NCBI RefSeq assembly: GCF_001540865.1
Contig: NC_033640.1
Coordinates: 3,851,956 to 3,915,955, forward strand
Origin: Ananas comosus
Lineage: Eukaryota; Streptophyta; Magnoliopsida; Poales; Bromeliaceae
Length of the DNA stretch: 64,000 nt
Direction: 5' to 3'
The notes under the pieces were generated by a model. It did not search any database and had not been told where the DNA came from. It was given only the letters and a program-made list of their open reading frames with translations. Below, in pieces: positions 21,253 through 32,737 of the stretch (positions are counted from its first letter, which is position 1; each line of letters starts with the position of its first letter). The position numbers were made by a program, and so were the translations under genes.

Positions 21253-22841
21253 GATCGACTTGAATAGACTGACTGTATCTTTATAGATTGCTTTGAATAA
21301 ATCACGTGGGCCACATCCAAAATTACAACCTATTTGGGTTGTAATCTTACAACTTAGCACATTTAAAGGCTATAATTAACACACTAATGTGGCTAATTTG
21401 GCATTAGAATTTTTGGAGAAACGCGACTCACCCAAGTTAAGTCGAAAACTCGGTTGAGTTTGGTTGAGTCGAAAGCTCGGTTGAAGTCGGCTGAGTTCAG
21501 TAAGTTTTATTCGGTTGAGTTCGGGAATCACTTTTGCTTGGTTGGACACTTGATTGTTTCAGCTCTTTGTGCTATCGCCTAATACCACTATGCTCTTCTA
21601 ATGGTCGTCTGGTGTAGTTCAGTTGTTTCGACCTCGCCTGATGCTGCTAAGTTGTTCGTCTCTCGATCGTTTTTGGCATTTTAACATTATTTGCGAAAAG
21701 TTTGTACTTTTTCTATCTTGAGTCAGATTATTTAGTTATTTCAGTTACTGATTAGATTTAGAGATATATTAGAATTTACTATCTTTATCGAGTACGATTC
21801 GGATATCACACACATGGAGAATTGACTAAGAATATTTTCGTCTTTATTGAAAAATTGGTTCTTCGCGTATCAACTCTTTCTGTCCTTATGCTTTTTTCCT
21901 GTCAATGCCGGTTAGGTCTGCATCACACACTAGTCAAATTATTATTTTTTTAACTAAAAGCCAAAAAAGGTTATTTAACCCATAAACTATTAAATCAGGG
22001 GTTGTAAAAATTACAATCCATTTGGATTGTAGACTTAACAATATTTCTCAAGAATAAAAGAGTAATTGAATATATGTTGTGTAAAATATTCTAAAGAACA
22101 ATGATAATTGTACACCTCATTTTGGGGTGTAAATCTTACATCCCTTCAATCCAATGATAGAAATACTTTTTTGTCTTGTCAACTTATTTTTTATATAAAA
22201 TATTAAAAATAAAAAATGTGCGTGAATCCTAGGATAAAGTTGTAAGATGTACACCCCCATAATAGGAGTATATATATCTAGCAATTTTCTATTTTAGTTA
22301 GTTCATATTTTTTCTATAAATATTAAAAAAAGTTACTTCTCTCTCCTTACCTCAACTTGTATCGCTCAATTGTCAGGCTCTGTACACCTTCTATTCGAAC
22401 GCTCTAAATGTTGAGCAGGCGCGCGAAACATAATGCATAGATTGTGTTTTGTCTGAGGCAAACAAAAATTGTTGAGAAGTTAAGTTGCTATTGTAGCAAC
22501 TCTTTAAATAGAGTTTTTTCATAGTGAACTGTAATCTACAACGACCTTCTCTCTCACACACCCTCTCCTTTTTCTCTCTCTAGAAGAGAAAACAATCGAT
22601 CTGCCATTGTTGGAGCTCGGAGCTCGGATCCATCTTCTCCAAAGCTTGGAAAAGATGGAGAGATTCAAGAGAAAGCTCTCGGAGGAAGGAGAAGGCACTT
22701 CTCTCCCACATTTGGCTAAAAAAAAAAAGAAGAGGTGAGTGGGCAGTTAGCAATTTGGATTTGAGGGTTATTCCAAATAGTAGCTTTTGGTTCGGAAATA
22801 ATGGGGGGAATAAGTCCTTGTTTCCCCATTTGTTCCCAAAC
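21253..22841. other. Intergenic DNA, no gene seen
   Basis: AT-rich. It contains scattered GGTTGAGTTCGG / GTCGGCTGAGT motifs (21420-21530) reminiscent of a degraded LTR, and several short inverted pairs around TTACAACC. No credible ORF. Confidence 0.5.
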
Positions 22842-24206
22842 GCCGTGTTTGGTTTCCGGGAACAGTAGTTCCGGGGTTTCTGGAATAAGCTGGTATAAGG
22901 CTGAAACTGTTGTTCCACCTTTTCCTCGGAACAACCTTGTTCCCGAATAAGAACAAGGTTAATTAAAGTCTAAATTTAATTTTAATAACAGTAAATCTTT
23001 AATTAATCCAATTAATATATTTAAATTATTATTTATTACTTAAATAATAAAATAATTTATTTATTTATTATTTATACACTACAACAAAAACGGTGTATAG
23101 TGACATTTTTAAATGTCGGTACAGATAAAAAAAAGTGTTGCTAACTAAATTACCGACACTTTTAAAAAGTGTTGCTATATGTGGGGTCGCTAGGTATATA
23201 ATGACAGTTTAAAAGTATCGGTATAATCTAAAAAAAATGTTGCTAAATTACCAATACTTATTTAAGCATTTAGCAACCGTTGGAATCCTACCTCGTCGAC
23301 TGCGGCGCAGAGGAGAAGGAGAGCGAGGGGCTCATCATTTAGGGTTTCAGTAGATTGAGTGAGGGGAGAAGGGTAATGGTGATCGATTTTTCGTTATCTT
23401 TTTTCTTTTTTGTTTGTAATCGGGCCGAATAGGCTGGGTGGGGTGGGGTGGGGTGGGTGGGCGTGGGGCTCGAGTAGAGATAACAAATTTTATTTTTAAT
23501 TGGATTAGACTTTATATTTAGGCTTGAGTAGAAGTTTTTTAAAATTTTGGTATAAATTGGACACTTACACAACAAGGTCCCAAAAATATGTCGTATAAAA
23601 GTGAATTCTTTATAGTGGATAATTATAATTATTAATAGACTAATTATTATTATTAATTATTATTTATAATTAATTTATAAATAATTTTATAATTAATATT
23701 ATTAATTTTAATTATAAATTAATTATTGATAATTTTTTATAATAATATATTTATTAATAACATTATAATTAATAATTAGATAATCGATATTATTATTAAT
23801 TAATAATTATTAATTAATAACTATATCTATATTATTATTAATTATATTTAAATTATTATATTAATATATTATTTAATAATAATTATTGATAACTACTATT
23901 ATTATTATTAATTAGATAATCGATATTATTCATTTTATTATTTATAATTATTTATTAATAATTTATTTATTATTTATTTTTAAGTAATATTTTGATGTTA
24001 ATTAATTAGATAATATAATTTTAATTTCAAATTATAACTCTTATTTATTTTGTTCCAATCTAACCATCCAAACACTATTTACCTTATTCCTAGGAACAAC
24101 CCAATTTTCATCCAAACGCAAAATTGGTCTAGTTCCTGCTTATACCTGAACTTGTACCTATCCTTAGAACAAGCAATTCTTACTTTTATCCGAACCAAAC
24201 GTAGCC
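22842..24206. mobile_element. Possible DNA transposon with diverged TIRs
   Basis: The left side reads GCCGTGTTTGGTTTCCGGGA and the right side, reverse-complemented, GGCTACGTTTGGTTCGGAT. Both flanks carry further GTTCC/GGAAC motifs in inverted order, and the core is extremely AT-rich. The pattern suits a MITE-like or Harbinger-like relic. No target duplication was found. Confidence 0.35.
23077..23617 (+). mobile_element. CACTA (En/Spm)-like terminal sequence
   Basis: CACTACAACAAAAACGGTGT at 23077 matches the canonical CACTA terminus, and subterminal repeats of AGTGTTGCTAA and TACCGACACTTTT follow. A candidate opposite end …CTTTATAGTG lies at 23617. The flanking trinucleotides (ATA, GAT) do not match, so the right boundary is uncertain. 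No transposase is encoded. Confidence 0.45.
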
Positions 24207-25428
24207 AATGAAAATTTTTAGGGTTTTAATTGTGCTAAAACCATTTTTAGAGATTTTCTTTGTGTTCTATAGGAGATTAAACCCATCTCTTTGTAAAATA
24301 TCTAGCAAAGGTGGGGCTGAGAAGCGTTTGATCTCTCCTTTGTCCAATGTTTTTTCGATTTATTTGCATGAATTATGTGAGATAATTAAACTAAATAAAA
24401 TTTTAATTAGTCGCATTCTAGGAAACTGGGTTTTAACCCTTATATGTGAATGAAATAATGGACTTATGTATGTGAGTAAAAATGTAAACTTCAGATGTAG
24501 GATAAATAAGAGTGACAATTGAACTTAGGTTAAAACCCAAGGTGATATATAGAGACATGTGAACTCTAGGTTAAATGTGAAATAGAGAACAAGTTATATG
24601 TATTGGACATGGTTAATAACCCTAGAAGTCTTTTAAATTTATGGTGTCATAATGAGTTTTGTCGCAACCTTCCGGAAGTGTCAATAGGGAGTGCCAATCA
24701 CTCTCGACTCTCTCACGTGCATTGGGAGGGCCGATCACCCTCGACTCCCATTATCAGAGTGCTGATCCTCTGACCACGTACTTGGAGGGACGATTGCTCT
24801 CGACCTCAAGTGCTTATCAATTGGACAGTAATATGATCTCCCTCGGCTCTCTATGAGATATGTATGCTTACCAATTGGATAGTAGTATGATCTCCCTCAG
24901 CTCTTCATGAGGTGTGTATGTCTATCAATTGAAGAGTAGTACAATCTTCCTCGGCTCTCCATCTGGTGTAGTGTGATATAGAATCAAGCAAATAGATAGT
25001 TAGAGACATGAGGTAATTGGGTAAACATATAACCAATGGTCTAGTGGCATCTTGTATACTTAGGGCATTGTAGTTGTAAATTTAATTATTGTATCTCTAG
25101 TATAGAAATATTTGTTGTTATCATTATCTATTTACATATGGCTCTTTTGGACCGAATGAGGGTAGAGCGCCACTTTTGATAGTTGCACCCAGTAGTAAAA
25201 TGTAGTTCTTTTTCCTTCGTTATTTATTCTTTTTTCAGATCCTACAATCGCCGGTGAGACGCGTGATTGCGGCAAAGATGTCGCAGAGTAGTGGACATAG
25301 AGAGGTCTATATGCACCACCCTTTATTTGGGATAATGAAATATTATAATATTTTGAGATTAAAACATGTAAACTGTAATGTAGTTTAATTTTGTGAAATA
25401 TTTTCTCTAGCTCTCTCTCTTTCTTTAT
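24207..25428. other. Intergenic DNA, no gene seen
   Basis: No recognisable coding sequence. It includes a 54-bp tandem array (24815-24970) and upstream relatives of the motif CTCTCGACTC with GGGAGGGCCGAT (24700-24810), a texture seen inside LTRs elsewhere in the window. Confidence 0.5.
24815..24970. repeat. 54-bp tandem repeat, three copies
   Basis: Units start at 24815, 24869 and 24923, each beginning TAYCAATTG, continuing AGTARTAYRATCTYCCTC and CTCTYCAT. Divergence is about 15 percent and the last copy is partial. Confidence 0.75.
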
Positions 25429-25435
25429 ATATATA

Positions 25436-25472
<37 letters not shown>

Positions 25473-25913
25473 TGAGGCTACTGTGCTATCGGAAGCACGG
25501 AGCCTTCCGTGCTTCCAGCTGGTTTTCGATGTTGCGACTTTCGAATCGCCAATCGGCTCCGTTAAACTTGATCTAGAGTATTTGAAGTACCTANNNNNNN
25601 NNNNNNNNNNNNNNNNNNNNNNNNNNNNNNNNNNNNNNNNNNNNNNNNNNNNNNNNNNNNNNNNNNNNNNNNNNNNNNNNNNNNNNNNNNNNNNNNNNNN
25701 NNNNNNNNNNNNNNNNNNNNNNNNNNNNNNNNNNNNNNNNNNNNNNNNNNNNNNNNNNNNNNNNNNNNNNNNNNNNNNNNNNNNNNNNNNNNNNNNNNNN
25801 NNNNNNNNNNNNNNNNNNNNNNNNNNNNNNNNNNNNNNNNNNNNNNNNNNNNNNNNNNNNNNNNNNNNNNNNNNNNNNNNNNNNNNNNNNNNNNNNNNNN
25901 NNNNNNNNNNNNN

Positions 25914-25973
<60 letters not shown>

Positions 25974-25975
25974 CA
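25429..25975. mobile_element. Micron-like MITE in a (TA)n tract, interrupted by gap
   Basis: (TA)n at about 25439-25469 and again at 25924-25971 flank an element whose left end forms a hairpin (GGAAGCACGGAG…CCTTCCGTGCTTCC, 25490-25517). The layout equals the microsatellite-flanked MITEs at 45719 and 46081. The interior is unknown because of a 320-N gap. The element lies directly downstream of the WAK stop codon. Confidence 0.5.
25594..25913. other. Assembly gap, 320 N
   Basis: An uninterrupted run of 320 N inside a TA-flanked repeat. The non-round length suggests an estimated gap size. Confidence 0.99.
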
Positions 25976-27147
25976 TCAACGTCCAGGTTCTATGCTGAGC
26001 ATAGCATTCCTCTCTAAACTGTAAAAGCCGGAGTTTTCTTCCTCACGGTAGATTGAGGGATTGTTAAGCAAACTCTCAATCTCTGCATCGTTTTGTTGTT
26101 CCCGGGGATGTTGCTTTATTTTTTTGAGTCTGTCAAGCTCCTTCGCTACTTCCTTCATTGAGGGCCTGTCTTCCCCCTTGACATTTAAGCAAGCTTTTGC
26201 TAGTGCAGCAATTTCATTAATCCTTTCCACCTCTTCATCATACTTAATCTGATCATCAAGAAGTTTGCTGAAGCGACCCTCCTTCATAGCAGATAGGAAG
26301 GTTGATGAAAGGCTCGCCTCTATTTCAGTTCCTTCAAAATAAAGTGCTTTCCTACCAGTGAGGAGCTCCAAAAGAACCACTCCAAAACTATAAACATCGC
26401 TTTTATCAATCAATTGGCATGTTTGTAGGTATTCTGGGTCTAAATAACCACAAGTTCCCTGCACCAATGTGACGAACTGTTTTTCATCCTTAGGAGCGAG
26501 GATAGAAGCTCCGAAATCGGAGACCTTTGCCATTAAATTATCATCCAAAAGGATGTTTGCGGACTTAACATCTCCATGAATTATCGGAGGGGATGCCGAC
26601 GAATGCAAGTATGCAAGTGCTTCAGCAGACTCGAGAGCTATTTTCAAACGAGTCTCCAATGATATATAGATTCTACGGCTGTTGCCATGAATCAACTGGA
26701 ATAGAGTCCCGTTGGAAATATATTCATACACCAACATTGGAACTTCCACCTCTAAACAACATCCGAGGAGCTTAACTATGTTTCTATGGTTGATCTGGGA
26801 AAGAATAAGCATCTCTTTTCCAAATTCTTTCTTTTGTCTCTCATTAATAATTTTGGCTCTCTTTATCGCTACGACGCGATTGTCTTTGAGAATTCCCTTA
26901 TATACTGTACCGTAGGCTCCGTGCCCTAGGATGTTGTTCTTGTGAAACTTATTCGTCGCTTGTTCGAGCTCTTCTTTTGTAAACATCTTAAATGCAAGGC
27001 CTTGCCGTTTTCTGATTTCTTCCAATAGTAGCCAGCCTCCGTGTTGTCGGAAGTTCATCTCTTTAACTTTTATAAGCTTTCGTCTTTCACACATAATATG
27101 AATACAAAATATGATAACTAGAATAATGACGAGGCTGATGCAAATGC
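25976..27147 (-). CDS. WAK exon 3: membrane helix and kinase domain
   Basis: The acceptor CATGCAG|GC is at 27148/27147 and the stop TGA at 25978-25976. It encodes the transmembrane segment, juxtamembrane region, full kinase domain with GTCGYLDPEYLQ and SDVYSFGVVLLELLTGRKAL, and a Glu-rich tail. Confidence 0.95.
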
Positions 27148-29608
27148 CTGCATGGATGTACATCACAGCATCAAATCAACAATATAGGAGCAAAAGCAAG
27201 ATAGGCATGTGAACAAGTTAATAACAATAACAGTCCCTCGACAATGCAGGAAACATCTTACATGCATATCAAATTAAATTACTATTTCTAATCCCAATTT
27301 TGTGTCTATATTAGAATTCAAAGTCTCCTTTATTATGGGATACTTGACTCCCCTTTGTAGAGTTTTTATATTCTCTTTGTAGACTTAATTAGCATTTCTC
27401 TTTCTATGAACAGTGACTAACAAGTTTAAGAGCAGCAACATGATAAACTACAAGAGAATCCCTTGTCTTCTAGCGACTAAAACATTTGTTACGACTAAGA
27501 TTTAAATTTAAACATTTTAAAGGTTTGCACCGCCGATTAATAGTTTAGAAATTGATTGTATAATTTACCCACACAAAAATTTAATAACCAATTGCTATTT
27601 AGAACAAAAATTTATGGCTTGAAAGACATAAACATATTTTCCACTCGATCGAGACAGAGACCATCACTTGCAGTCACAGAATAAGTCTTGCTTTTCTATT
27701 GAATGGCGATTGTAAAGAAGAAAATTTACAGGTCAACTCTGGTACCTAAACTTAGGGTGTGTTTAATTCGCCCCTTTTTTACCCTGGAATCGGATCAAAA
27801 TAGACGAGTTAGTTTGTCCGTGTTTGGTATATGGGATTTTCATTCCGATTCCGATTCCCGGATGAATGGGAATCCTCCCAATTATCCTTTTTTCCAATCC
27901 GGTCTAAAAGACCATATTAGAAATTGAAACCGGTCAGAATGAATATGTTCGGATTAAATTTAACTTTTTTAAGCTTATTTTTAATTAAAACACAAGTTGA
28001 AGTTTAAAAATTATATTTATAAATTTCAATTTTAATTTAAACTTAAATTAAAAATTAAAATTCAATCAAGCATTTCGAATCTAATTTAGAAATTTAAATT
28101 TAAATTTAAATTTAATTTAAAATCTAAAATTTTATCCAAATTTTATTTAAAATTTAAATTAAATTTTATGAATTCAAATTGAAATTTAAATGATAATTTT
28201 AAGTTTGAATGTGAGTAAATCAAAATTTAGTTTTATATTTTGAATTATCCGTTCAATTTCAACTTTTAATTTTTTTAAAAAATATATTTAAAGTTTGACA
28301 ACATTTTAAAATTTTGATGTAAACTTTTAATATTTAATTTTTAGTTTGAATTTAAACTTATATATTATAAAGATAAAATTGATATATTAATTTGATTATA
28401 TTTCTGATATCTATTTGAGCCAAACATCGACAATGAGAATGGTTCATTCCGATTTCGATTTAGGTGACGAATCAAATAGAATGAGGTAATGAATCATCCC
28501 GATTCTGTTTTCAGCTTATTCTCATTCCGATTTTAATACCGATTCCGACTTTGAACCAAACACACCCTTACTTTCTAAACCTCAAGTCAAGCAGTTCTCT
28601 CCGTATTTGGACAAGTCAATATTTTGCCCGCATAATACGTTGTTTGTACGTCGACTCTTCTACTTTAATGCTTTACTATTGGTAAAATGTATAAAACTTA
28701 TTTGAACTATTAAACATTTTGATTCAAATATCTAATTTTGCAAAATTTTATTTTTAGTGACCAATTTTTTAATTTAAGTAATTTGATGACTCTTCGGATT
28801 CAAAATTTAAAATAATTATATATTTAATTTAATTAATTTATAGTTATATAAATTACATAAAATTTGCTAACTAAATTCGTAAAGATAAATAACGAGTTCA
28901 AACTTTGAAGTTAAAAAGTCACTAATTGACTAAAATTAAATAAATTAAAAGATGAGATAGTAAAATTAAATTTTTTAAAAAGTAAATAGTTGGATGGTGA
29001 AGATTGAGGCAAAATTTATACATTTTTAATTTTCTTTATTCAAAAAACTACTGGGCACTAAGCCAAACACGTACTCTTTAATAAGAAAAAAAAAGAGAAA
29101 AAGAAAAAAAAGAAGGGATCGAAGAGCTCACCTATAACTAGCTTCGCTGCCGGTGGAAGTTTCTGATAGCAAGTTCCATTATAAGGGTCGGCATGTGTAC
29201 CACGTGGGCATGAGCACCAGTATCCACCTTGCGTATTGTGACAAACCCCAGAGCATGGATATGCATTCTTGTTTGCACACTCGTCAATTTCTGTTCCCCA
29301 TATGTATCACAAAATCCCCCCCCAAAAAAAATTAACTTACTAGTCAATTACTAGTAGAGGTGCATGGCAATTCGACTCGCTGTTCGTGAGCCAGCTCATA
29401 TTCGACTCAAAATGCACTCGAGATCGAATTACTTATTTAGTAAACGAGTCGAATACGAGCTGAATTTTTTAACTCGTTTAATAAACGAGCGGAAATGAGT
29501 TGAATTTTTCAGTTCGTTTAATAAATGAGCCTAACATGAGCTGGGGTCAACTCGCTCATGTTCGGCTCGATAACAATTCAAATATATATATTTTATATTT
29601 ATATAATT

Positions 29609-29639
<31 letters not shown>

Positions 29640-31803
29640 ATATTTTTATTATTTGATTTTTAGCAAAATCAAAATATAAAGCCGAACTCAATTGTNATTT
29701 TATTATTTGATTTTTAGCCCAATCTAAACATAAGGCTCAACTCAATTATAAAAACTATATAATTAATATGTAAAGTTTTAACCATTAGATCAAATTCTAA
29801 TAGGTAAGATCTTATAATTTTATTTTCTTACATATCATTTCTAATCCTTTTTAATTTGTTGTTCGTGAATCAGCTCGTGTTCGGTTCGTTAATAAACGAG
29901 CTGAATTTTTGGTTCGATACTTTAACAAATCAGCTGGTGTTAGGCTCGTTTATTAACAAGCCGAATATGAGCCAGCCCCAACTCACTTGTGTTCGGCTCG
30001 TTGACACCCTTAATTAGTTACCAGGAAGTTTAACTTGAGATTTACATGTCATGTGCAATTTGATTTGAGTTTAACTTGTCAAATATCAAAGAGGAACTAC
30101 TAACTATTTCAAGAAAGAATAACAAACCGATTTTGTATAAAAAAACCTTTCCTATGTAATTTTTTTTGCAATATATGCGTTCTTGTTTTACTTGTATCAT
30201 TTTTCAAAAATTCGCCAATTTAATGTTCTTCGAGGACTTTTTTATAAAACAACCCTCTAAAATTTTAAAATTTGCGAAATAACCCACTCAAAATTTTATT
30301 TGTAAAACTAACCCTCTTTTCGCCACGTCGGCGCTACGTCAGAATTTCTGTTAAAGGCGGTGAATCGTTCACCGCGTTCTCCCATTTCTTTTAAAGACGG
30401 TGAATCGTTTGCCGCGTTCTCCCATTTCTTTTAAAGGCGGTGAATCATTCACCGCTTTCTCCCATAACTTATTTACTGTTATTTTCTATATTCTATATAT
30501 AATCCTAACAGCCACATAAAAATTCTAACAAATTACATATAATCTTAACAACCTTTAAGTCCTAATAATTTATCTATATAATTTTATATAATCTTAACTG
30601 CCTTTATATAAAATTATATGGATAAATTATTAGGATTTAAAAGTTGTTAAGATTATATGGGATATAGAAAGAAACAGTAAATAAGTGAAAGGCGGTGAAT
30701 GATTTACCGTTTTTAAAAGAAATGGGAAAAAGCGGTGAACGATTTACCGCCTTTAAAAGAAATGGGAGAAAGCGGTGAACGATTTACCGCCTTTAAAAGA
30801 AATGGGTAAAAGCGGAAAACGATTCACTGCTTTTAAAAGAAATAAGAGAAAACGGCGAACGATTTACCGTCTTTGCAAGAAAACCCTGACGTGGCGCCTA
30901 CGTGGCGAAAGGAGGGTTAGTTTTACAAATAAAATTTTCACATGGTTATTTTGTCAATTATAATTTTTTAGAAGGTCATTTTATAAAAAGCCCGTTCTTC
31001 AATTACCCTCATCACAAAAACCCCCTCCCACCCATTTGTTTTCGATGATGGAGCCTCCAAATCGACGATCGACACCGTTGAAAATAATCTATACCACTTG
31101 AAATATTTAGAAATCAAATTTCATACTTTTCCGATATTGTTCTCTTGTCCATCAAGTGGACGTAAAAATGAACAGCTGAAAATGAATATCCTCTAAAAAG
31201 TGATGATAGAAATTTTGTAATCAAGATCGAGAGTATAGATCTTATTCTAAATAATTTAAAGAATTTTCTAACCAAAATTCAATTGATTTCGATAGCTTTA
31301 CACCGTTAAATAAGAAAACGTCTCATATCTAACATTAAAATTACAAATTTTGAAACCCTTTGATCATTAGGTCAATGATATCGAAAAGATTTAAAATTTG
31401 GTTTCTAAATACTTCAAGTGGTATAGATCATGTTCAACGGTGCCGATCGTCGATTTGGAGGCTCCTTCATCGAAAACAAATGGGTGGCAACGAAGTCCGT
31501 TTGCTACCGATAGTATTCCAGCTCAACTCTATATATATATATCTTTTTTCTTCATCACTCTTTTTTTTTCTAACCAAAATCTTTCTCTCAAAGTTTTAGA
31601 TGTTCTAATTGTTCATTTCGATTTCTATTTCAATAATGAACCAATACTTTTGTACGATTAGTTATTCTACTTTCCATTCCAATTTAATCTAATTTTATTT
31701 TTCATTTTCACTCCACCTATAAACCAAACAAGCTTTTACTATCCAAGCATAAACTTTTCCACATGTCACAAAATCAAAAAGATGTTTCCAGCTCGCGCGC
31801 GCG

Positions 31804-31841
<38 letters not shown>

Positions 31842-32737
31842 AGACCTTGGCACCCGTGGGATAGATAAGGATTGCCTTGATAGCCCTCGGAGCAGTTACA
31901 GCGATAGTGGGACCCATTCGCGGAGTCTACACACGTGCTGTGCTCGCTAGCGCATGCGTAGGAAGTCATGTTCTGCCGGGCTTCCCGGCACGTCTTGTTT
32001 CTTACGGCCCAATTGATCACCAACGGCAGCCTTCTTCTGTACAGCTCATCGGTCGTGACGTAGGAGGTGCGGAACTTGAAGGCGCGTTCCTCCACCAGTG
32101 CAGCGTAGCCGCACCGGCTGAAATTGTACGTCTCTGAGCTGTTGAAGTTTTCGGCAAAATGCACTTGGTAGTACCATATCCCCTTCGGGATGGCGGTGTG
32201 GCAGCATCCGATGCCCCTGCACGAGCCGTTGCTCAAGTTGTCCGCGCTCCTGCACATCGATACACACCCGGACCAATAGCTGCTATTCGCTGTGTCGCTC
32301 TCTATGAGGTAGGCCAGCGTCATGCAGCCGACGGTCATAAACTTGTTGAGGCCGCTGGAGAACCGGAACGGTGTCGCCGTAAGGTTCATCTGCCAGTCAT
32401 CGTACGTCACGTTGCCGTTCGTGGCATTGTAGCATTGGGTCGACACAGTGTTGGCGATGCGGGCACGACCCGACAATAAGGAAATGCTCATGAATTCGAC
32501 ATTGCGCAGGAAGGGCTTGTGGGTGCCGTTGCTGGAGGTGCAGTTGAGTGTGAAACCCTCCATCGAGCAGGCCCGGCCTATGCCAAACGGATACGGGATC
32601 TCGACATCGCCGCATCGTTCCGGGCACCCCGGCAATGCGACTGATGCGGATGTGAGCTGCAATGCCAGGAGTTGGAACAGAAACTGTCCCCACAGAATGA
32701 CTATTCCAGTGGAGATAGAGTTTTCTTTAGGCTTCAT
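25976..32737 (-). CDS. Wall-associated receptor kinase (WAK), three exons
   Basis: Join of 32737-31846, 29290-29132 and 27147-25976 on the minus strand: 2223 nt, 740 residues, a normal WAK length. Splice sites are AAG|GTCTC, CAG|AAATT, TAG|GTGAG and CAG|GCATT; all junctions are phase 1 and keep the frame. Order: signal peptide (about 1-32); cysteine-rich pectin-binding GUB_WAK domain from C38 (CGDVEIPYPFGIG); an EGF-like unit near 262-297; a calcium-binding EGF on its own exon (EIDECAN, about 298-345); a membrane helix (about 351-372); a Ser/Thr kinase with glycine loop GHGAYGTVYKG (from about 426), Lys 446, catalytic loop HGDVKSANILLD (541-552) and DFG (561-563). The expected role is sensing wall pectin or fragments at the plasma membrane and signalling inward. 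The catalytic loop has Gly where RD kinases have Arg, so it is non-RD. The frame is intact and the gene is probably functional. The introns are full of transposons. Confidence 0.92.
27755..28567. mobile_element. PIF/Harbinger (Tourist-like) MITE in WAK intron 2
   Basis: Termini GGGTGTGTTTAATTCG and, inverted, GGGTGTGTTTGGTTC, flanked on both sides by TTA (27752-27754 and 28568-28570), the Harbinger target duplication. Length is 813 bp; GATTCCGATT motifs lie near both ends and the core is AT-rich. No transposase is present. Confidence 0.8.
29132..29290 (-). CDS. WAK exon 2: calcium-binding EGF module
   Basis: 159 nt, preceded by GGGGAACAG and followed by GTGAGC. It encodes EIDECANKNAYPCSGVC and a further cysteine pattern of an EGF_CA domain. 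A single EGF module on its own short phase-1 exon is the common WAK gene structure. Confidence 0.9.
29356..30012. mobile_element. hAT-like inverted-repeat element in WAK intron 1
   Basis: The left end AGAGGTGCATGGCAATTCGACTCG pairs imperfectly with the right end, inverted AAGGGTGTCAACGAGCCGAA. Both arms carry repeated GAGCCGAATATGAGC / CTCGTTTAATAAACGAGC palindromes. The centre is AT-rich with a single N at 29696. A clean 8-bp target duplication was not found, so the class is tentative. Confidence 0.45.
30234..30993. mobile_element. Foldback Mutator-like element (non-autonomous MULE) in WAK intron 1
   Basis: Flanked by 9-bp direct repeats GTTCTTCGA (30225-30233) and GTTCTTCAA (30994-31002), eight of nine identical. 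The ends are GGACTTTTTTATAAAAC and, inverted, GGGCTTTTTATAAAATG. The two arms are long inverted repeats meeting near 30597. Each arm has a 40-bp unit repeated in tandem: three in the left arm (30353-30472) and about five in the right (30685-30880). Each unit contains the palindrome GGTGAATCGTTCACC. No ORF of note. Confidence 0.75.
31028..31487. mobile_element. Long-TIR MITE in WAK intron 1
   Basis: CCACCCATTTGTTTTCGATG at 31028 is repeated inverted at 31487, and complementarity continues for about 105 bp per arm (GGAGCCTCCAAATCGACGATCG and beyond). Length is 460 bp. A related but partial arm occurs near 45580-45660. No target duplication was identified. Confidence 0.65.
31794..31845. repeat. 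(CG)n(AG)n compound microsatellite at WAK splice donor
   Basis: About 13 CG units followed by about 12 AG units on the plus strand. On the transcript the intron starts GTCTCTCT… and runs into CGCGCG…. Confidence 0.98.
31846..32737 (-). CDS. WAK exon 1: signal peptide, GUB_WAK domain, first EGF-like unit
   Basis: ATG at 32735-32737. It ends GGGTGCCAAG before donor GT at 31845-31844 (892 nt). It contains many N-glycosylation sequons and paired cysteines typical of the extracellular WAK domain. Confidence 0.92.

Noticed and set aside
30353..30880. Regularly repeated 40-bp units resembling a CRISPR-like array
   Set aside because: The units abut without unique spacers and belong to the arms of a foldback transposon in plant DNA.
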